DNA of 64,000 bases from Cymbomonas tetramitiformis (GCA_001247695.2 LGRX02035477.1:31067-95066); one strand, 5' to 3'; numbered from the stretch's first letter, positions 39,423-50,477 are shown. Notes: generated from the letters alone by a model not told the origin. Program-made: numbers and translations.

Positions 39423-41591
39423 TTACATGCCAACCTCGACACAAAGGTGTTCGGGCAAACTGAATGAGTTACCATGCTTGCCACGGTCGATGGACTGAAG
39501 ATAGGCATCGGCAAATGCGAGGTAATCCGGGCCGTCGGCACCAAGAGGCGAACTCGCACTCTTCCGTTCCATCGCCTTGTATAATTTCCCAATCATCAGA
39601 GACTCCTTCAGGACTTCGACATCCGTCATATGACCATGCACCTTGCCAAGCCAATCCTCATCCGATTGGCTTGGCAAGGTGCATGCCGTCTCCTTTGCGA
39701 GCACCTTTGACTCCTGATTGTCGACCAGATTGTGACCCGCTGCATCTTGCAACTCACGTGGCTGAATATTGGCAACCACTAGATTGTCCCAACACACAAA
39801 ATAGTAATCACCATCCAGATCACCCGCTGCTACGGTTTCAGGCATCGGCCTGCTGCCTGCGTTTGAGAAGAGGACCTCTCCAAGGGGCCGTTGCTCCAAC
39901 CACGTCCACACCGCTGGGCTCATTCCTTCTGGGCAGCTTGTAACTACCGGTAGAATTCTACCATCACCGGGCTTAACGCACGGACTTCGTGTCAAGAACA
40001 CACAGTGCTGGCCGTCCTCTGCTACCGGAAGGTGATGCGATTTCAACCCCGTGACAAAGATGTGCCCTTCAGGAATTGCATCAGTTGGATCTGCTGCACC
40101 AACGACCCATGCCTCGCACCGCAATGCTCGCAAGCCCTTTGCCCACTCTCCTCGCACCTCCCGGGCGGCAACATACTCCTTCAGCAAAGTGGATGACACA
40201 CCAAGGCTCCTCCACAACTTCTCGATCATCAGACTGAACCGATTTTGCGTGAAAGACTTTGGAGGGTCGACGCCTGATACCCATTTCCCCATCTGAGTGT
40301 TTATTGTTGTGGGGTGGACCTGTGTTATCAGCAGGCAGGCCCAATCTGCCTCTGACCCCGCAATCAAGCTCGGTCCCACTTTGTGCATGGAGGGGGGCAG
40401 CTGGATCTTCTCGATGCCGCGCTTCCGACACAGAATGCCTTTGTACACCCCGAGGTGCGGCGCGACGATGCGCACCTGCACCGTGGTGGCACGCTTTGCG
40501 GGCGCGCGGCCCCCGAGGAGCTCAATCAGCAGGTCTTCAGGGATGAAGCCACAACCACCACTCTCCTCCGACGGCTGTGGCTCTGGAATTAGCTCAAAGT
40601 CAGCCACTCGCCGCTGGTAGATCTTTTTTATCGGGGCTGGGCTCATCAGCAACTCGAGGCGAGCAGCCACCTTTCGCGTGCTCGGCAGCGTATCAAAAGC
40701 AGCGAGACTCTCAAGCTCGGTGCGCAGGGAGATCGTCTTGAGACCTGGGCCAGAGGCCGCTGCATATAATAGGCGTAAAACCTTTTTCTTGCCGCCCCAA
40801 ATCTGCGCGCCGGCCTCGTGCACCTTGGCTGCCACAAACTCGTACCGGCGGCCGTTGTCATCATAGCTGCGCTCCGGGATGCGCAACTTCAGCGTGGGCA
40901 GAAGGTCAATCTCATGCGTCATGGCACGCGGCCCAAGCCAATCCTCCAAGAAGTTCTTTTCGCTCGGCTCTCTGTTGCGCAGCACCGTCTTTTTTAGGAG
41001 CAGCCCACCGAAAGACGGACCTTTTGCGGATGGGCTACAAGCCAGCTTCCACGGTGGGATGTCCGCTTGGGGTGGAGACCACTGCGCTGTGAAGCCTTCT
41101 CTAGAGCCCGGCAGCTGATGGGTGGACTGAACTGCACCAAAGTCGAGTCCGCCCATCGCCTCAACAAGATTCTCACTGTCGTCATGGAGGGAGCATGGAG
41201 TTGTAAAGGTGTCGTCATCAAGAGAGCATGGAGTTGTAAAGGTGTCGTCATGGAGGGAGGGTGGAGTTGTACAAGTGTCGTCATCAAGAGAGCATGGAGT
41301 TGTAAAGGTGTCGTCATGGAGGGAGGGTGGAGTTGGGGCAGGGGTGTCGTCATTGAGGGAGCATGGAGTTGGGGTAGGGGTGCCGTCATTGAGGGAGCAT
41401 GGAGTTGGGGTCAGATCCGGAATCAAGCGCAGGCTTGTTTGGTTCACTCGAACCTCCTTGCCGCCGATATCCGGACTCTTGACGTAGGCCTGCTTTGGCG
41501 TCAGCTTCGTCACAACACCACTTTTCCCCCGGTATGTCCCTGAGATAAACTTAACAGGGGAGTGTGGCTGAAGGTCCTCTGGATCCTTCAT
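39423..41591 (-). CDS. Cellular RNA-dependent RNA polymerase (RDR-type)
   Basis: 722 codons from the ATG at 41591; the frame is open 15 nt further upstream. The catalytic signature DLDGDYYFVCWD (Asp591, Asp593, Asp595) is diagnostic for eukaryotic RDRs, which make double-stranded RNA for RNA silencing. Upstream lie FLTRSPCVKPGDGR and HLGVYKGILCRK, also conserved in RDRs. The N-terminus has a KOW-like segment (FISGTYRGKSGVVTKLTPKQ), then a repeat region with TFTTPCSLDDD-type units. No intron is needed. At about 720 residues it is shorter than plant RDRs of about 1100. Its neighbours are transposons, so it could be a host silencing gene or a gene carried by an element. Confidence 0.85.
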   Translation of the reverse strand: MKDPEDLQPHSPVKFISGTYRGKSGVVTKLTPKQAYVKSPDIGGKEVRVNQTSLRLIPDLTPTPCSLNDGTPTPTPCSLNDDTPAPTPPSLHDDTFTTPCSLDDDTCTTPPSLHDDTFTTPCSLDDDTFTTPCSLHDDSENLVEAMGGLDFGAVQSTHQLPGSREGFTAQWSPPQADIPPWKLACSPSAKGPSFGGLLLKKTVLRNREPSEKNFLEDWLGPRAMTHEIDLLPTLKLRIPERSYDDNGRRYEFVAAKVHEAGAQIWGGKKKVLRLLYAAASGPGLKTISLRTELESLAAFDTLPSTRKVAARLELLMSPAPIKKIYQRRVADFELIPEPQPSEESGGCGFIPEDLLIELLGGRAPAKRATTVQVRIVAPHLGVYKGILCRKRGIEKIQLPPSMHKVGPSLIAGSEADWACLLITQVHPTTINTQMGKWVSGVDPPKSFTQNRFSLMIEKLWRSLGVSSTLLKEYVAAREVRGEWAKGLRALRCEAWVVGAADPTDAIPEGHIFVTGLKSHHLPVAEDGQHCVFLTRSPCVKPGDGRILPVVTSCPEGMSPAVWTWLEQRPLGEVLFSNAGSRPMPETVAAGDLDGDYYFVCWDNLVVANIQPRELQDAAGHNLVDNQESKVLAKETACTLPSQSDEDWLGKVHGHMTDVEVLKESLMIGKLYKAMERKSASSPLGADGPDYLAFADAYLQSIDRGKHGNSFSLPEHLCVEVGM
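41180..41410. repeat. Minisatellite within the RDR gene
   Basis: About nine units of 24-27 bp sharing GGGAGCATGGAGTTG or GGGAGGGTGGAGTTG, all in frame. They encode a repeated (T)PCSL(N/H/D)DDT. Confidence 0.85.
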
Positions 41592-42025
41592 TTCACTTTC
41601 CCGCAACTAGCAGTGTAAAGCTCCGATGTTGCCGTCCTTGTTGGTGCGGCTCTGTGGAACCAAACCTTTCCAACCATCCGTCAAACTCAGTAAGCCGCAG
41701 CAACGACCACGCAAATGAGACGGCATGCCGGCGCAATGTTGAGTATCTGCTGCGTTAGGTTTGCATGCATTACTTTTTTCATAAGTTCTTATACTAAACG
41801 GTTTACTGTATTTCTTCAAACACCTATTTCTATGGCTGAATTGTTGTAGGGCCGTTACGATGATCTCAAATAAGTTCATAAAAATAAAGTTCCGAAGGAA
41901 CCAACTGCTCTAAGTAGGAATCCCACCTTAATAAGACGAGTGCTCGTAATAAACAAGTTTTTGTCTATTTAAGGTCACGGCAAGACTAGCCGTTTGGAAG
42001 GTGCCAAGTGGCAGGTCAGTAATGA
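41592..42025. other. RDR upstream region
   Basis: No gene is supported. It should hold the RDR promoter; no clear TATA box is identified. Confidence 0.4.
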
Positions 42026-42855
42026 TTGCACCTGAGACATCCGAACATACGTGCGGGTGCGGGTGAGGATGCGGGTGCGGGTGCGCGTGGCGTGGCTGAG
42101 GGGGTCAGCGGGGAGGGGCTACTGGAGTGCATGGTCTGGCGGGTGGGTGCAGTGAGCAGCGGCAAGGGCATGGAGGGTTCTCATCTGTCGCTTGGTTGGA
42201 ACTGTCGGGGGGAGGGTGCTGCTCGGGAGTGGTTATGTGGCGGCGGGCAGGCGGATGGTGGGGGAGGCCATGGGGGACGGCGGGTGATTGCGTCCGGGGG
42301 AGGGGTTGGGATCGGCGACGGTGGAAGCAGAGCGTGGGACTGATGCAGCAGATTTAGGGGCGCTGAGGGTCATTGGGTCCGTTGGGGGTGCCTCAGGAGA
42401 GGCTGGTGGGTCGGTGCAGCTCGGGGAGGTGGCAGGCGGAAGGGGCGGGACAGTGGGTGGGGAGGTAGTTTGCCTGTGGGGGCCCTAGGGAGAAAATGAG
42501 CCCTGACGGAGCGCTTCCGGCGGAGCCACCCCGACGTATCGGGGCTTCTGCTGTCTGCAGCGAGACTAACGCAGTGCCCTGAGCAGAGTTGTGGGCACCG
42601 CATATATCCTTTCGGAGACTGGATTGCGCCAGCACCAAGGTCGAGGTGGAGGCTGTGTGGTTAGCTATGCTCAGCGTTGTGCCAAAACGTATCGATCATT
42701 TTTTAATTTTCCAAAATTTCAGATGGCAGTGGGAGCCGGGGCAATCCACGGGCGGAGGGGCAGGCAGAGGGATAACACGGGGTCGCAGGCTTGATGGGGG
42801 GGCGGGGGATGGGAGAGGCGGGTTGGACGTGGCTGCAAGGATTGAGTGTCGATGA

Positions 42856-43602
42856 GTGCGCTGTCAGCGACTTCCCTTCCCCGATGTTGCCGAAGAAGTT
42901 GTGGGACTGTTCACCGAGTGTGTGATGGTCGTGCTTCGGAGGATGCAGGTAGACACGGAGGACGTCGAGGCCTACAAGCTGTTCTTTTTGCTCCCGCGCC
43001 TGGTTCTTCAGCCCGTCCAGCAGGGGGTGAAGCAGGGTGTGGCCCAGGTCATTAAGGAGCGTTGTGCCTGCTTCCTACGTGGCGAGTGGGAGGGGCTGCA
43101 TACGGAGGCTCCGGGGGATCAACGAGCTGTGGCCGAGGTGGATGAGGAATGGGTGCTGCGAGATGCGGTGCGGTTGGTGAAGGCGGGGCAGCTGGGAAAG
43201 GCAGCAAAAAGGCTGGAGTTGGCTGAGGTGGCACCGGCAACAGAGAAGACGTTGCTGAAGCTTGAGCGGTTGCACCCGGCAGGGACAGGCAGGAGGCAAG
43301 ATGTGGGAGAGGCTCGCCAGCGGGAGCTTGGGGAGCAGGCGCTCGAGGTAGATGAGAAAACGTTCGATGATGGCATGCGTAACTTGCCGCGGACCTCGGG
43401 ACCGGGCAGCTCTCAGTGGCGCTGGGAGCATATGTGGGCGGTCCATGTCTCTGGTGGGCGAGATGCACTGTTGGAGGTGTGCAACCATCTGGCGGCAGGT
43501 CGGGCCCCGGCGGGGGTTCGGGAGTGGTTGGCAGGCGCTAGGTTAGTGGCGTTGCTGCAGGACGACCTTGGCGTCAACGTTCCGGCCCATTGCGTGTGGT
43601 GA
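42856..43602 (+). CDS. LINE copy 1: N-terminal and fingers part of the reverse transcriptase
   Basis: The frame encodes an N-terminal segment (EAYKLFFLLPRLVLQP) typical of a LINE group in algae, oomycetes and fungi, and then SGPGSSQWRWEHMWA, the equivalent of the conserved 'GPSGW' region before the RT. The frame then ends at TGA near 43600, while another frame goes on with RPIACGEILRKLVAKVICKQ, so a frameshift has split the RT. Confidence 0.65.
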   Translation: MRCQRLPFPDVAEEVVGLFTECVMVVLRRMQVDTEDVEAYKLFFLLPRLVLQPVQQGVKQGVAQVIKERCACFLRGEWEGLHTEAPGDQRAVAEVDEEWVLRDAVRLVKAGQLGKAAKRLELAEVAPATEKTLLKLERLHPAGTGRRQDVGEARQRELGEQALEVDEKTFDDGMRNLPRTSGPGSSQWRWEHMWAVHVSGGRDALLEVCNHLAAGRAPAGVREWLAGARLVALLQDDLGVNVPAHCVW

Positions 43603-44681
43603 AATTCTCCGGAAGCTCGTGGCAAAGGTCATATGCAAGCAACGTGCGAAGGCCTTCAGGTCTCGATTTTGAGGGCGGCGGCAGGATGATGAGCGTGGTG
43701 GACTGCGGGCAGCCCAGATCGGGGTTGCGGTGAAAGGAGGGGCGGACCTGGGGGTCCACATTGTTCACGCGGCCCTGGACCGGCACAAGGAGTGAGTCTG
43801 TGTCAAGGCACATGCCAAGAATGCCTTCAGTGCGGTGCACCGTGAGGCAATGTTTGAGGCTATCGAGCGGGATTTCCCGGAGCTGTGGACCTTTGTAACG
43901 GGGTGGAGGCGAACCTGGGGTTTCGACTGGCAGGTGTTGATGGCTCGGTGATGCAATTTGTCAAGTCGAAGGAGGGCACGCAGCAAGGGGACCCCCTGGG
44001 GCCGCTTTACCTAGCTTGGCTGCCCCGTTGCAGACAGTGTTAGAGCGGGTTCAGGAGAGGCACCCTAGCGTGATCATCTCTGCCTACTTGGATGACACTT
44101 TCTTCCTGGGCCCTCTGGTTGTCGCGGCGCTCGCGTATGAGACTTATATGGAGGAGGCAGTGGCGATCGGCCTAGATATTCAGCCGGTGAAGTCGGCGGC
44201 TTTCTCGATTGAGGGTGACGCCAGTTGCTTCGAGGTCGGGATGCCAGGTGCGCGGGGGGAGCTGGACTTTATCGATGTCTTGGGAGTGCCGGTGGGGAAG
44301 GCAGAGGCGGTCGGTGTGGAGATGTTGAAGAAGGTGGGGGAGTTATGTGCCATTTTGCCCATCTTGAACAAGCTCGGGCTCCTGCTTCAATTCTGTGCCC
44401 ACCCGAGGCTGGGGTTCTGGTTGCGAGGTGTGCCGCCGGAGATGATGCGGGAGGCGGCTGAGGAGCATGACAGGCGGATGCAGGGGGCGTTGCGGGACTT
44501 GCTGCCTGGCGGTGGATTGGCGTGGCATTCCTGCGAGTTTACCACCCACCCGCATGGGATGAGCCTGACTAAGGCGGCGAGGGTGAGCAGTGCGGCCTGG
44601 CTTGGTGGGTTTGCGCAAGTCTGGGAGGATATGCGGGAGCTTTCCGACAGTGACGGCGGGGACCGAGGACCTTGGGGCTGA
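43603..44681 (+). pseudogene. LINE copy 1: reverse transcriptase core, frameshifted
   Basis: RT pieces are spread over frames: RPIACGEILRKLV near 43582, NAFSAVHREAMFEAIER near 43815, GTQQGDPLGPLYLA near 43980 and SAYLDDTFFLG near 44080. Compared with copy 2 a 10-bp loss near 43885 shifts the frame. An 18-bp loss near 44370 keeps it. The YLDD box is preserved. Confidence 0.7.
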
Positions 44682-44882
44682 GAGTGACTTACCGTATGTC
44701 AACTCTTTGCAAGCGGCCATGCAGAAGGTGTCGGAGGCGGAGGTGATTGGGGAGGCAAGGGGAGCAAATGAGCATTTGCCACCACAAGTGCCAAAGGCGG
44801 ACGACGTCAAGAAGTTGAGTGATTACAGCAGGTCTCAAAAACGTGCCCAAGGGGTCTATGCTGCTGTCCTCCACTCTGCGGA

Positions 44883-45803
44883 TTGGCTTTGGCTGGCTGG
44901 GCACCTCGGCTCCCTTGGGGTTTATTGGTGACGGCTTTCTTGAGGGGTGTTCCATGCTGCCCAGCCTTGGAGCTCAGTTCGGTGGAATATCGGGTGGCCC
45001 TGCGGCACATTCTTCATGCGGAGCAGCCCCTCCTTGGCCGGGTGGAGGAGTGCCCCGAGTGTGGAGGAGAGCGGGATCCCACCGGGACACACTTACTGGC
45101 ATGCCGGGGGGGAGCGGGGGCCGGTGGAGGAAACTGGTACTCTTTCATCCACCACAAACTGCAGAGGGTGCTGTTCGAGGTGGCCAAGTCTGCCTATCCC
45201 TTGGCGTCTGCATTGCACGATGACTTTGCGGGCTACCTGACCTACTCACGGAATCATTGCCCGGATGTGACAGTGCTGGATGCGGAGGGACCGGGTCAGC
45301 ATGTGCTGTTTGATGTGGCCACGGCGCGGCCAATGTCAGACGCGCACCTGGGAGCGGCCATGATGGCCCCCGGGGCGGCAGCGAAGAAGGTAGAGGAGAG
45401 CAAGGTGGCGACGTACGGGGATGTCCGCCCACATCACTTCATCCCCTTTAGGGTGGAGGTGTACGGTGGGCTGGGGCCTGCAGCCTATGGATTCCTTCGG
45501 AAGACGCAGCGGCGCTTCAGGGAGCGGCGGTACATGGAGGCGAACGCGGAAGGGGGAGAGCAGGTGGATGGCAATGGGGACGAGGACGAGGACGAGGAAG
45601 CGGCACGTGGCGGGGCTGTGGGCTGGAAGGAGAAGTGGGTCCGGCTGCTTTCTTTCGCGCTTGCACGGAGGGTTGCAGGGCTGATCATCAGGCGGGCTGT
45701 AGGGCGATGTCCGGCCGGAAGTGGGTGGCGTTGGGCTGGCGGAGGGCGTGTGAGAGGAGGCATGGGCCCGGACCTGGATCGGGGGGAGGCGGACCGACGG
45801 TAA
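44883..45803 (+). CDS. LINE copy 1: zinc finger and restriction-like endonuclease
   Basis: The frame contains a CCHC finger (CPECGGERDPTGTHLLAC) and then CPDVTVLDAEG...LFDVATARP, the PD-...-D segment of PD-(D/E)XK nucleases found at the C-terminus of R2/CRE-type LINEs. Such enzymes nick the target DNA. A lysine-rich and acidic tail follows (DEDEDEEAARGG). The N-terminal frame is broken, so no active protein is expected. Confidence 0.7.
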   Translation: MALAGWAPRLPWGLLVTAFLRGVPCCPALELSSVEYRVALRHILHAEQPLLGRVEECPECGGERDPTGTHLLACRGGAGAGGGNWYSFIHHKLQRVLFEVAKSAYPLASALHDDFAGYLTYSRNHCPDVTVLDAEGPGQHVLFDVATARPMSDAHLGAAMMAPGAAAKKVEESKVATYGDVRPHHFIPFRVEVYGGLGPAAYGFLRKTQRRFRERRYMEANAEGGEQVDGNGDEDEDEEAARGGAVGWKEKWVRLLSFALARRVAGLIIRRAVGRCPAGSGWRWAGGGRVRGGMGPDLDRGEADRR

Positions 45804-46859
45804 GGGGCGGAGAGGTTGGCACTGATGGACAGAGCGTGGGAGGACGCGTTCGAGGAGACAGACTATGCCACGCAGGATGGGTCTGGCGGTGGGACGCAGG
45901 AATCTGAGGGAACGCAGCGTAAGCGGTCTGGGCAGGCTTCCGGTGAGGCAGGCGAGGCAGGCGCGATGGCATCGAGGCTTTTGGAGAGCATGGAGGACGT
46001 GCGGCTGGAGGTGGAGCATCTGGGCACTGTGGGGGGTCAAGGAGGGGGCACCGCCGAGGCGCGATCTGGAGGGGCGCGGGCAGGCATAGGCGGGCCCAGC
46101 CAGGCGGCGTCAAGTGTCGAGGATATCTTGAATGAGTGGGATGACCTTTCGTCGCCGGGCCCGGAGGGTGGGGTCTGGACTCAATAGCAGAGTGGGGCCT
46201 CGCCGGAGCAAGCAATGGCCTTGGCTGAGGGAGGGGTGGCCACCTTGATGGGGGCGAGCAGGCGGGTGGCCGGCCTTCTTGAGCGGGTTGCTGGCATGGG
46301 GGCAACTGGTGAGGGTGACGTGGGAGATGTGGGGAGGCTCGCGGGTGGAGTTGACACACGCCGGGCCCCTCAGAGCCCGGGGGCCCATCCCGGCAGCGAT
46401 GACCACTTACAACAGGTTGGGCGGCAGCATACGGAGTTTCACCAGCTTCTGTCCCCACGGGGCGAGGTTGCTGGCCGTGCCGGAACTAACAGTGAGCGGC
46501 TGTCGGGAAGGCGACGAACGGGTGGTGAACTATCAACCACCGGGAGGGCTTGGGACACACAGGCGACTGTGGGGATGGGGCCCCAAGTAGGAACAATGCA
46601 ACACGACAGTTGTAAGGCAAGTGTGGAGCGCATTACTCAAGTTCGCAGCTTCATCGCAAGGCATTCAGTGCAAGGGCTTCAGTCCCATAGAGTTGGCGCT
46701 GAGGGTAGAGGGTTGCAGGCGCAAGTCGGTGCCAGGGGGCGCGGGTTCGGATGAGGGCAACCCAGTTTATCATTCTCAGCCCCTTGGGACAGCCCTTGGG
46801 CATTCTGGCCGTGGCGTGGGTGGGCAAGCTCTCTTAAGGCCAGGCTCTAGGGCGTGTAG

Positions 46860-47110
46860 GGGGCAGCGGGGTGGTCCCGAGTGTGGGCTTGGTGGTCAGG
46901 AGATGGCTCGAGTGGCGGAGGTGAGCCGGCTTCAGAGACACAACAGCAGTGCGCCGGCAAGGCCGACACAGAGGGGCTCAGGTGGCCCGCGCTGAGGGGT
47001 GGTCCTGCGCATAGGCTTGGTGGTGGAGGGATGGCTCGCGCAGCTCGGGGGGCCAGGGATGAACCGTCTTGAAGCACAAGGCAGCAGTGCGCCATTGGTG
47101 CGGATGCAGA
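46860..47110 (+). repeat. ~125-bp imperfect tandem repeats in the LINE 3' region
   Basis: Units share GGTGGTCC, GGCTTGGTGGT, GATGGCTCG and CAGAGGGGCTC. About 750 bp of this part (46278-47028) is absent from copy 2. Confidence 0.6.
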
Positions 47111-47290
47111 GGGGCTCGGGTGGCTCAGCGAGGCTCAGGGGGTCCCATTCTTCATAGTAAGCTCCAGAGAATCTGGATGAGTGTCCCGAAGTGTGTGCTG
47201 AATCCTTTGATCCCCGGCGTGGGTACATAGTGCAGTCTCCAGTGGCTTCGGGGTGCCAAAGGATTCGCAAGGATACGCATACACTGAACG

Positions 47291-47399
47291 GCATGAGATC
47301 GGCCGACAAAAGCCAGCCCACCATCATCCCAGTGGATGTGAGAAGCAAATCAAGAGCAGGTCGGGGCCGTAACAAGATACCACAAACGCATACATATTC
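47291..47399 (+). repeat. Left flank of the DIRS element, repeated at 52853
   Basis: This sequence (GCATGAGATCGG...TACATATTC) recurs at 52853-52960, where it continues uninterrupted, giving the unoccupied form of the insertion site. Confidence 0.85.
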
Positions 47400-47562
47400 T
47401 GTTCAAATTGGAGTGCAACAGAATTTTTGTGGTTTCAGACTTTCAGAATCCGTGACTCCTGCTGCAGTTGAGCCGAATGACACATGTAGCTCCGTGACAC
47501 AAACAGGATGTACAAGTAGCCACGAAGAGACACGCCTGTTCAGCTCTGTTCCTTTTGCTCTT
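47400..47562 (+). repeat. DIRS split direct repeat A1
   Basis: 163 bp, nearly identical to 52327-52489. Confidence 0.9.
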
Positions 47563-47825
47563 GCAAACAGGAACTTGACGGGTACCTACGGTACTCTGTG
47601 AGGCACACTGCAAATCCGATTTTGTAAGATTTTCTGTTTCACTTGTTTCACCTGTAAACAGTAGAGTAGGTAGTGACAAGACCACTAGGTTGTACGACAA
47701 CGATCGAACGACGACGGGAGATCTAGCAGCGAAGTCCCGGGAACGGCGTTACGACTTCAAACGACGGCTTCACATCGGCTACGGCAGTACGATTGACTCC
47801 ACTGGGACTCCTTTGAGGGGCAAAA

Positions 47826-48674
47826 ATGTCGGGAGGTACTAAGAACAAGGGTCTAGAGGATTTCCCACCCCTCCCGGGGAAGCCAGACATCGGGCAGGCT
47901 TCCCCTTCCCCCGCAACACTGTCCACACAGGACGTGCTGATGCAACAAATTCTGTTAATGCAACAGCAGGCAGGGGAGCTGTTGGAGATGCAGAGGCAGC
48001 AGGCAGAGGAGCATCGCCTGCTGCGTGATGAGCTTCACCGACAAGCACAGATCAACGTGGAGTTGGAGGCGAAGGTGGCAACGAAGCTTGGGACATCGGA
48101 CCCAGACACCGTGGCCAAGACCGCCGAGCAACTTTTGGAGAGAAGGAGGAAGCTGGCGTACGTGCCAGCAGCCTCAGTCAACCCGTTCCCGCCGAGGCCG
48201 GCTACACTGACATCGAGGATGCCTCAGTTGTACGACCTGCACAACAACAAGACGTACGACGCCCTCTCCAAGAAGTCCAATTCCTCAATGAAGTACGAGT
48301 GCCTGGTTCTGGCTCCGGCGCTGTCTTATTTGCACGACGTGGTGTGTGAATGCAACGAGACGTTGGACGTGAACGAGGACTGCGAGTTGTCAGGCAGCGA
48401 GTGGCTAAAACGTTTTCACGCAGTAACCAACTCTGTGCACGGCGTGTACGCGATGCTGTGCAACAGGTGGACGATGCTGGAACTGCGCGGGCAGCTGGAG
48501 CAGGAGCCTGGATCTTCACAGCGGGGAGGATCTGACGCTCTACGTGCAAAACTGCAGTTCGTGGAGGACAGAGTCTACCAGGCAGCGGACGGCGTGGTGG
48601 CGGACGAGGTGTTGCAGCAGTGGCTGAACGACTTTGACAAGAACCGCGGCAAGGCAATGCTGAGCCTTACGTAA
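47826..48674 (+). CDS. DIRS gag-like protein
   Basis: 282 codons and the first ORF of the element. A Gln/Glu-rich coiled coil covers about residues 38-85 (LMQQILLMQQQAGELLEM), and a globular C-terminal half follows (SSMKYECLVLAPALSYLHDV). No zinc knuckle is seen. Position before the RT and the coiled coil suggest a structural or RNA-packaging role. The frame is intact. Confidence 0.6.
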   Translation: MSGGTKNKGLEDFPPLPGKPDIGQASPSPATLSTQDVLMQQILLMQQQAGELLEMQRQQAEEHRLLRDELHRQAQINVELEAKVATKLGTSDPDTVAKTAEQLLERRRKLAYVPAASVNPFPPRPATLTSRMPQLYDLHNNKTYDALSKKSNSSMKYECLVLAPALSYLHDVVCECNETLDVNEDCELSGSEWLKRFHAVTNSVHGVYAMLCNRWTMLELRGQLEQEPGSSQRGGSDALRAKLQFVEDRVYQAADGVVADEVLQQWLNDFDKNRGKAMLSLT

Positions 48675-48835
48675 AAAAATGCAGCGAGTGCGGAGACGCG
48701 GGCCGTGAAAGATCACCGGGATCGGGACTAGCGCTGGAAGGAGAACGACAGGCGTAAGAAGAACGAGGAGAAGGACGGTAAGAAGCCTACCGACAAAGGC
48801 GGCAAGGGCCGGGGCGGAAAGCCCGCGGCCGATGT

Positions 48836-50474
48836 GTGATGTGCGTGCCGCCACCCCGTCCAGCGCATCAGCCCTCTCCGGGCGCTGGTCGGGGAAAACT
48901 CACCGTGCAACAGCAGGTGAGACAGCGGAGGGGAGCATGGCGTGCGGCGGGCGCCAATTCCGAAGTGATGCAGTGGATTACTCACGGGGTGAAGTTGAGG
49001 TGGAAGCGCGGGCCTCCGCCTCCGTTCGACCACAGTGTGTCACTGAGGGATGCTACGCGTCAGCAACAGGTGTGGCTGGACGCGGAGAAGGAAAGGCTGC
49101 TACAGAACGGTGCCTGGACGAGAGCGACGAGAAGATCTCATGTTTCTCGCGCTCTTTTAGTGCCGAAACCGGGTACGAACAAGTGGAGACTGGTGGTGGA
49201 CTTCCGATGGCTGAACCAGTGGTGTGTGAAGAATCGCGTGAAGATGGAGACGCTGAAGAAACTACGAAGACTGGCGAAGCCAGGCGACTGGTGCTTCAAT
49301 TTCGACCTCCAGGACGGTTTTCATGCGCTGGGGATCCACCCGGACTTTCAGCACTTCATGCAGTTCGACCTGCAAGGAGACCTGTTTCAATGTTCAGCGG
49401 TACCGTTCGGGTGGAACGACGCTCCGAGGGTATTCTGCAAGTTCGTACGCGTGATGGTGGAAGCTCTACGTTCTCCACAAGCAGCGGAAGATCGCAGAGA
49501 AATCAGGAGGCTGCGGGACGGTTCCGCAATACGACAGCGATGGCCAGTCCGTCGCAGAGCAGGTGGTGTTGGCGAGGACGCGAACCGTCACAACGGGATG
49601 CGAGTACTACCGTACATGGACAAGTTTCTGGTGCTGGTCGACTCTCAGCGAGAAGGCTTTCTGCGTCGAGAAAAAGTTCAACTGGTGCTTCATCGGCTGG
49701 GCCTACAGCGGAACGAGAAGAAGGGCCAGTGGGAGCCTACGCAGGTGGTGGAGCACCTCGGTTTGGAAGTGGATCTGAAGCTGGGACAATTCCGTGTCAC
49801 AGAACGACGGGTACACAAAATCCACACCAGCGAAGGAGATCCTGTGCGACGCAGCGAGAAATCGGAGGTGGATTCCTGCCATAAGGCTAGCTTCCTTCAC
49901 GGGGCTCTGCCAATCCGTGTACTTAGCGGTACCAGCGGCGCGGCTCTACCTACGGGAGCTCTACTTCGTGCTGGCAGAGAAACGCAGCTGGGGAGCAAAG
50001 GTAAAGATCTCGCGTGCAGCTCGGGGGGACTTAGAATGGTGGTCAAGGCTGCCTGTGATGAGCAGGTGGAACGGGCGCAAGATCTGGAGGTCCCCGACGA
50101 GAGCGAAGGTGCACACAGACTCCTCGATGATGGCTTGGGGAGGAGTACTGAACCTCAAGTTCCCCGCGAGAGGTTTCTGGTCGGACGAGATGCGCAACTG
50201 GCACATCACGCACTTGACAGTGCAGGCGTTCCTGAAAGAGCTGGAGGGCAAGGTCGTACGACTCTACTGCGACAACCAGGCAGTGGTGGCGATGCTCTCA
50301 CACTTCACCAGCCGCAACCCCGACCTCATGAGGAGGATGCGACGCCTCTGGTTGTTGCTGGACCTGCACGACATCGAGCTGCAAGCGCGCTACATCCGCA
50401 GCGAGGCCAACGTGTGGGCAGACAATCTTTCTCGCTGCGAGGACCTGGACGACTGGAGACTCAATCGAGACTGA
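48836..50474 (+). pseudogene. DIRS reverse transcriptase and RNase H (frameshifted)
   Basis: The RT is in one frame to about 49810: LVPKPGTNKWRLVVDFRWLN, FNFDLQDGFHALGIHPDFQ, FQCSAVPFGWNDAPRVF. The catalytic box reads PYMDKFL, where YMDD is expected, so the second Asp is lost. The RNase H is in another frame (about 49815-50474): VHTDSSMMAWGG, LYCDNQAVVAML and ANVWADNLSRCED. The glutamate expected in HITHLTVQAF is Gln. A frameshift near 49820 and these changes make the copy inactive. Confidence 0.85.
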
Positions 50475-50477
50475 TTC

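Larger units (their letters stand above)
42026..47283 (+). mobile_element. LINE with restriction-like endonuclease, copy 1 (broken)
   Basis: A G-rich leader with broken frames (42026-42850) is followed by an N-terminal RT segment (42856-43602), RT fragments, a CCHC finger and a PD-(D/E)XK-like nuclease (to 45803), then a long 3' region with roughly 125-bp internal repeats (46860-47110). From 43704 on it parallels copy 2 (53027-55802) at high identity. The 3' limit GGATACGCATACAC is followed by a host-like sequence that is also present at 52840. The 5' end is approximate. Confidence 0.75.

Noticed and set aside
44343..46458. Several long Pro/Arg-rich minus-strand frames
   Set aside because: They are antisense shadows of the GC-rich LINE coding sequence and show no domain.
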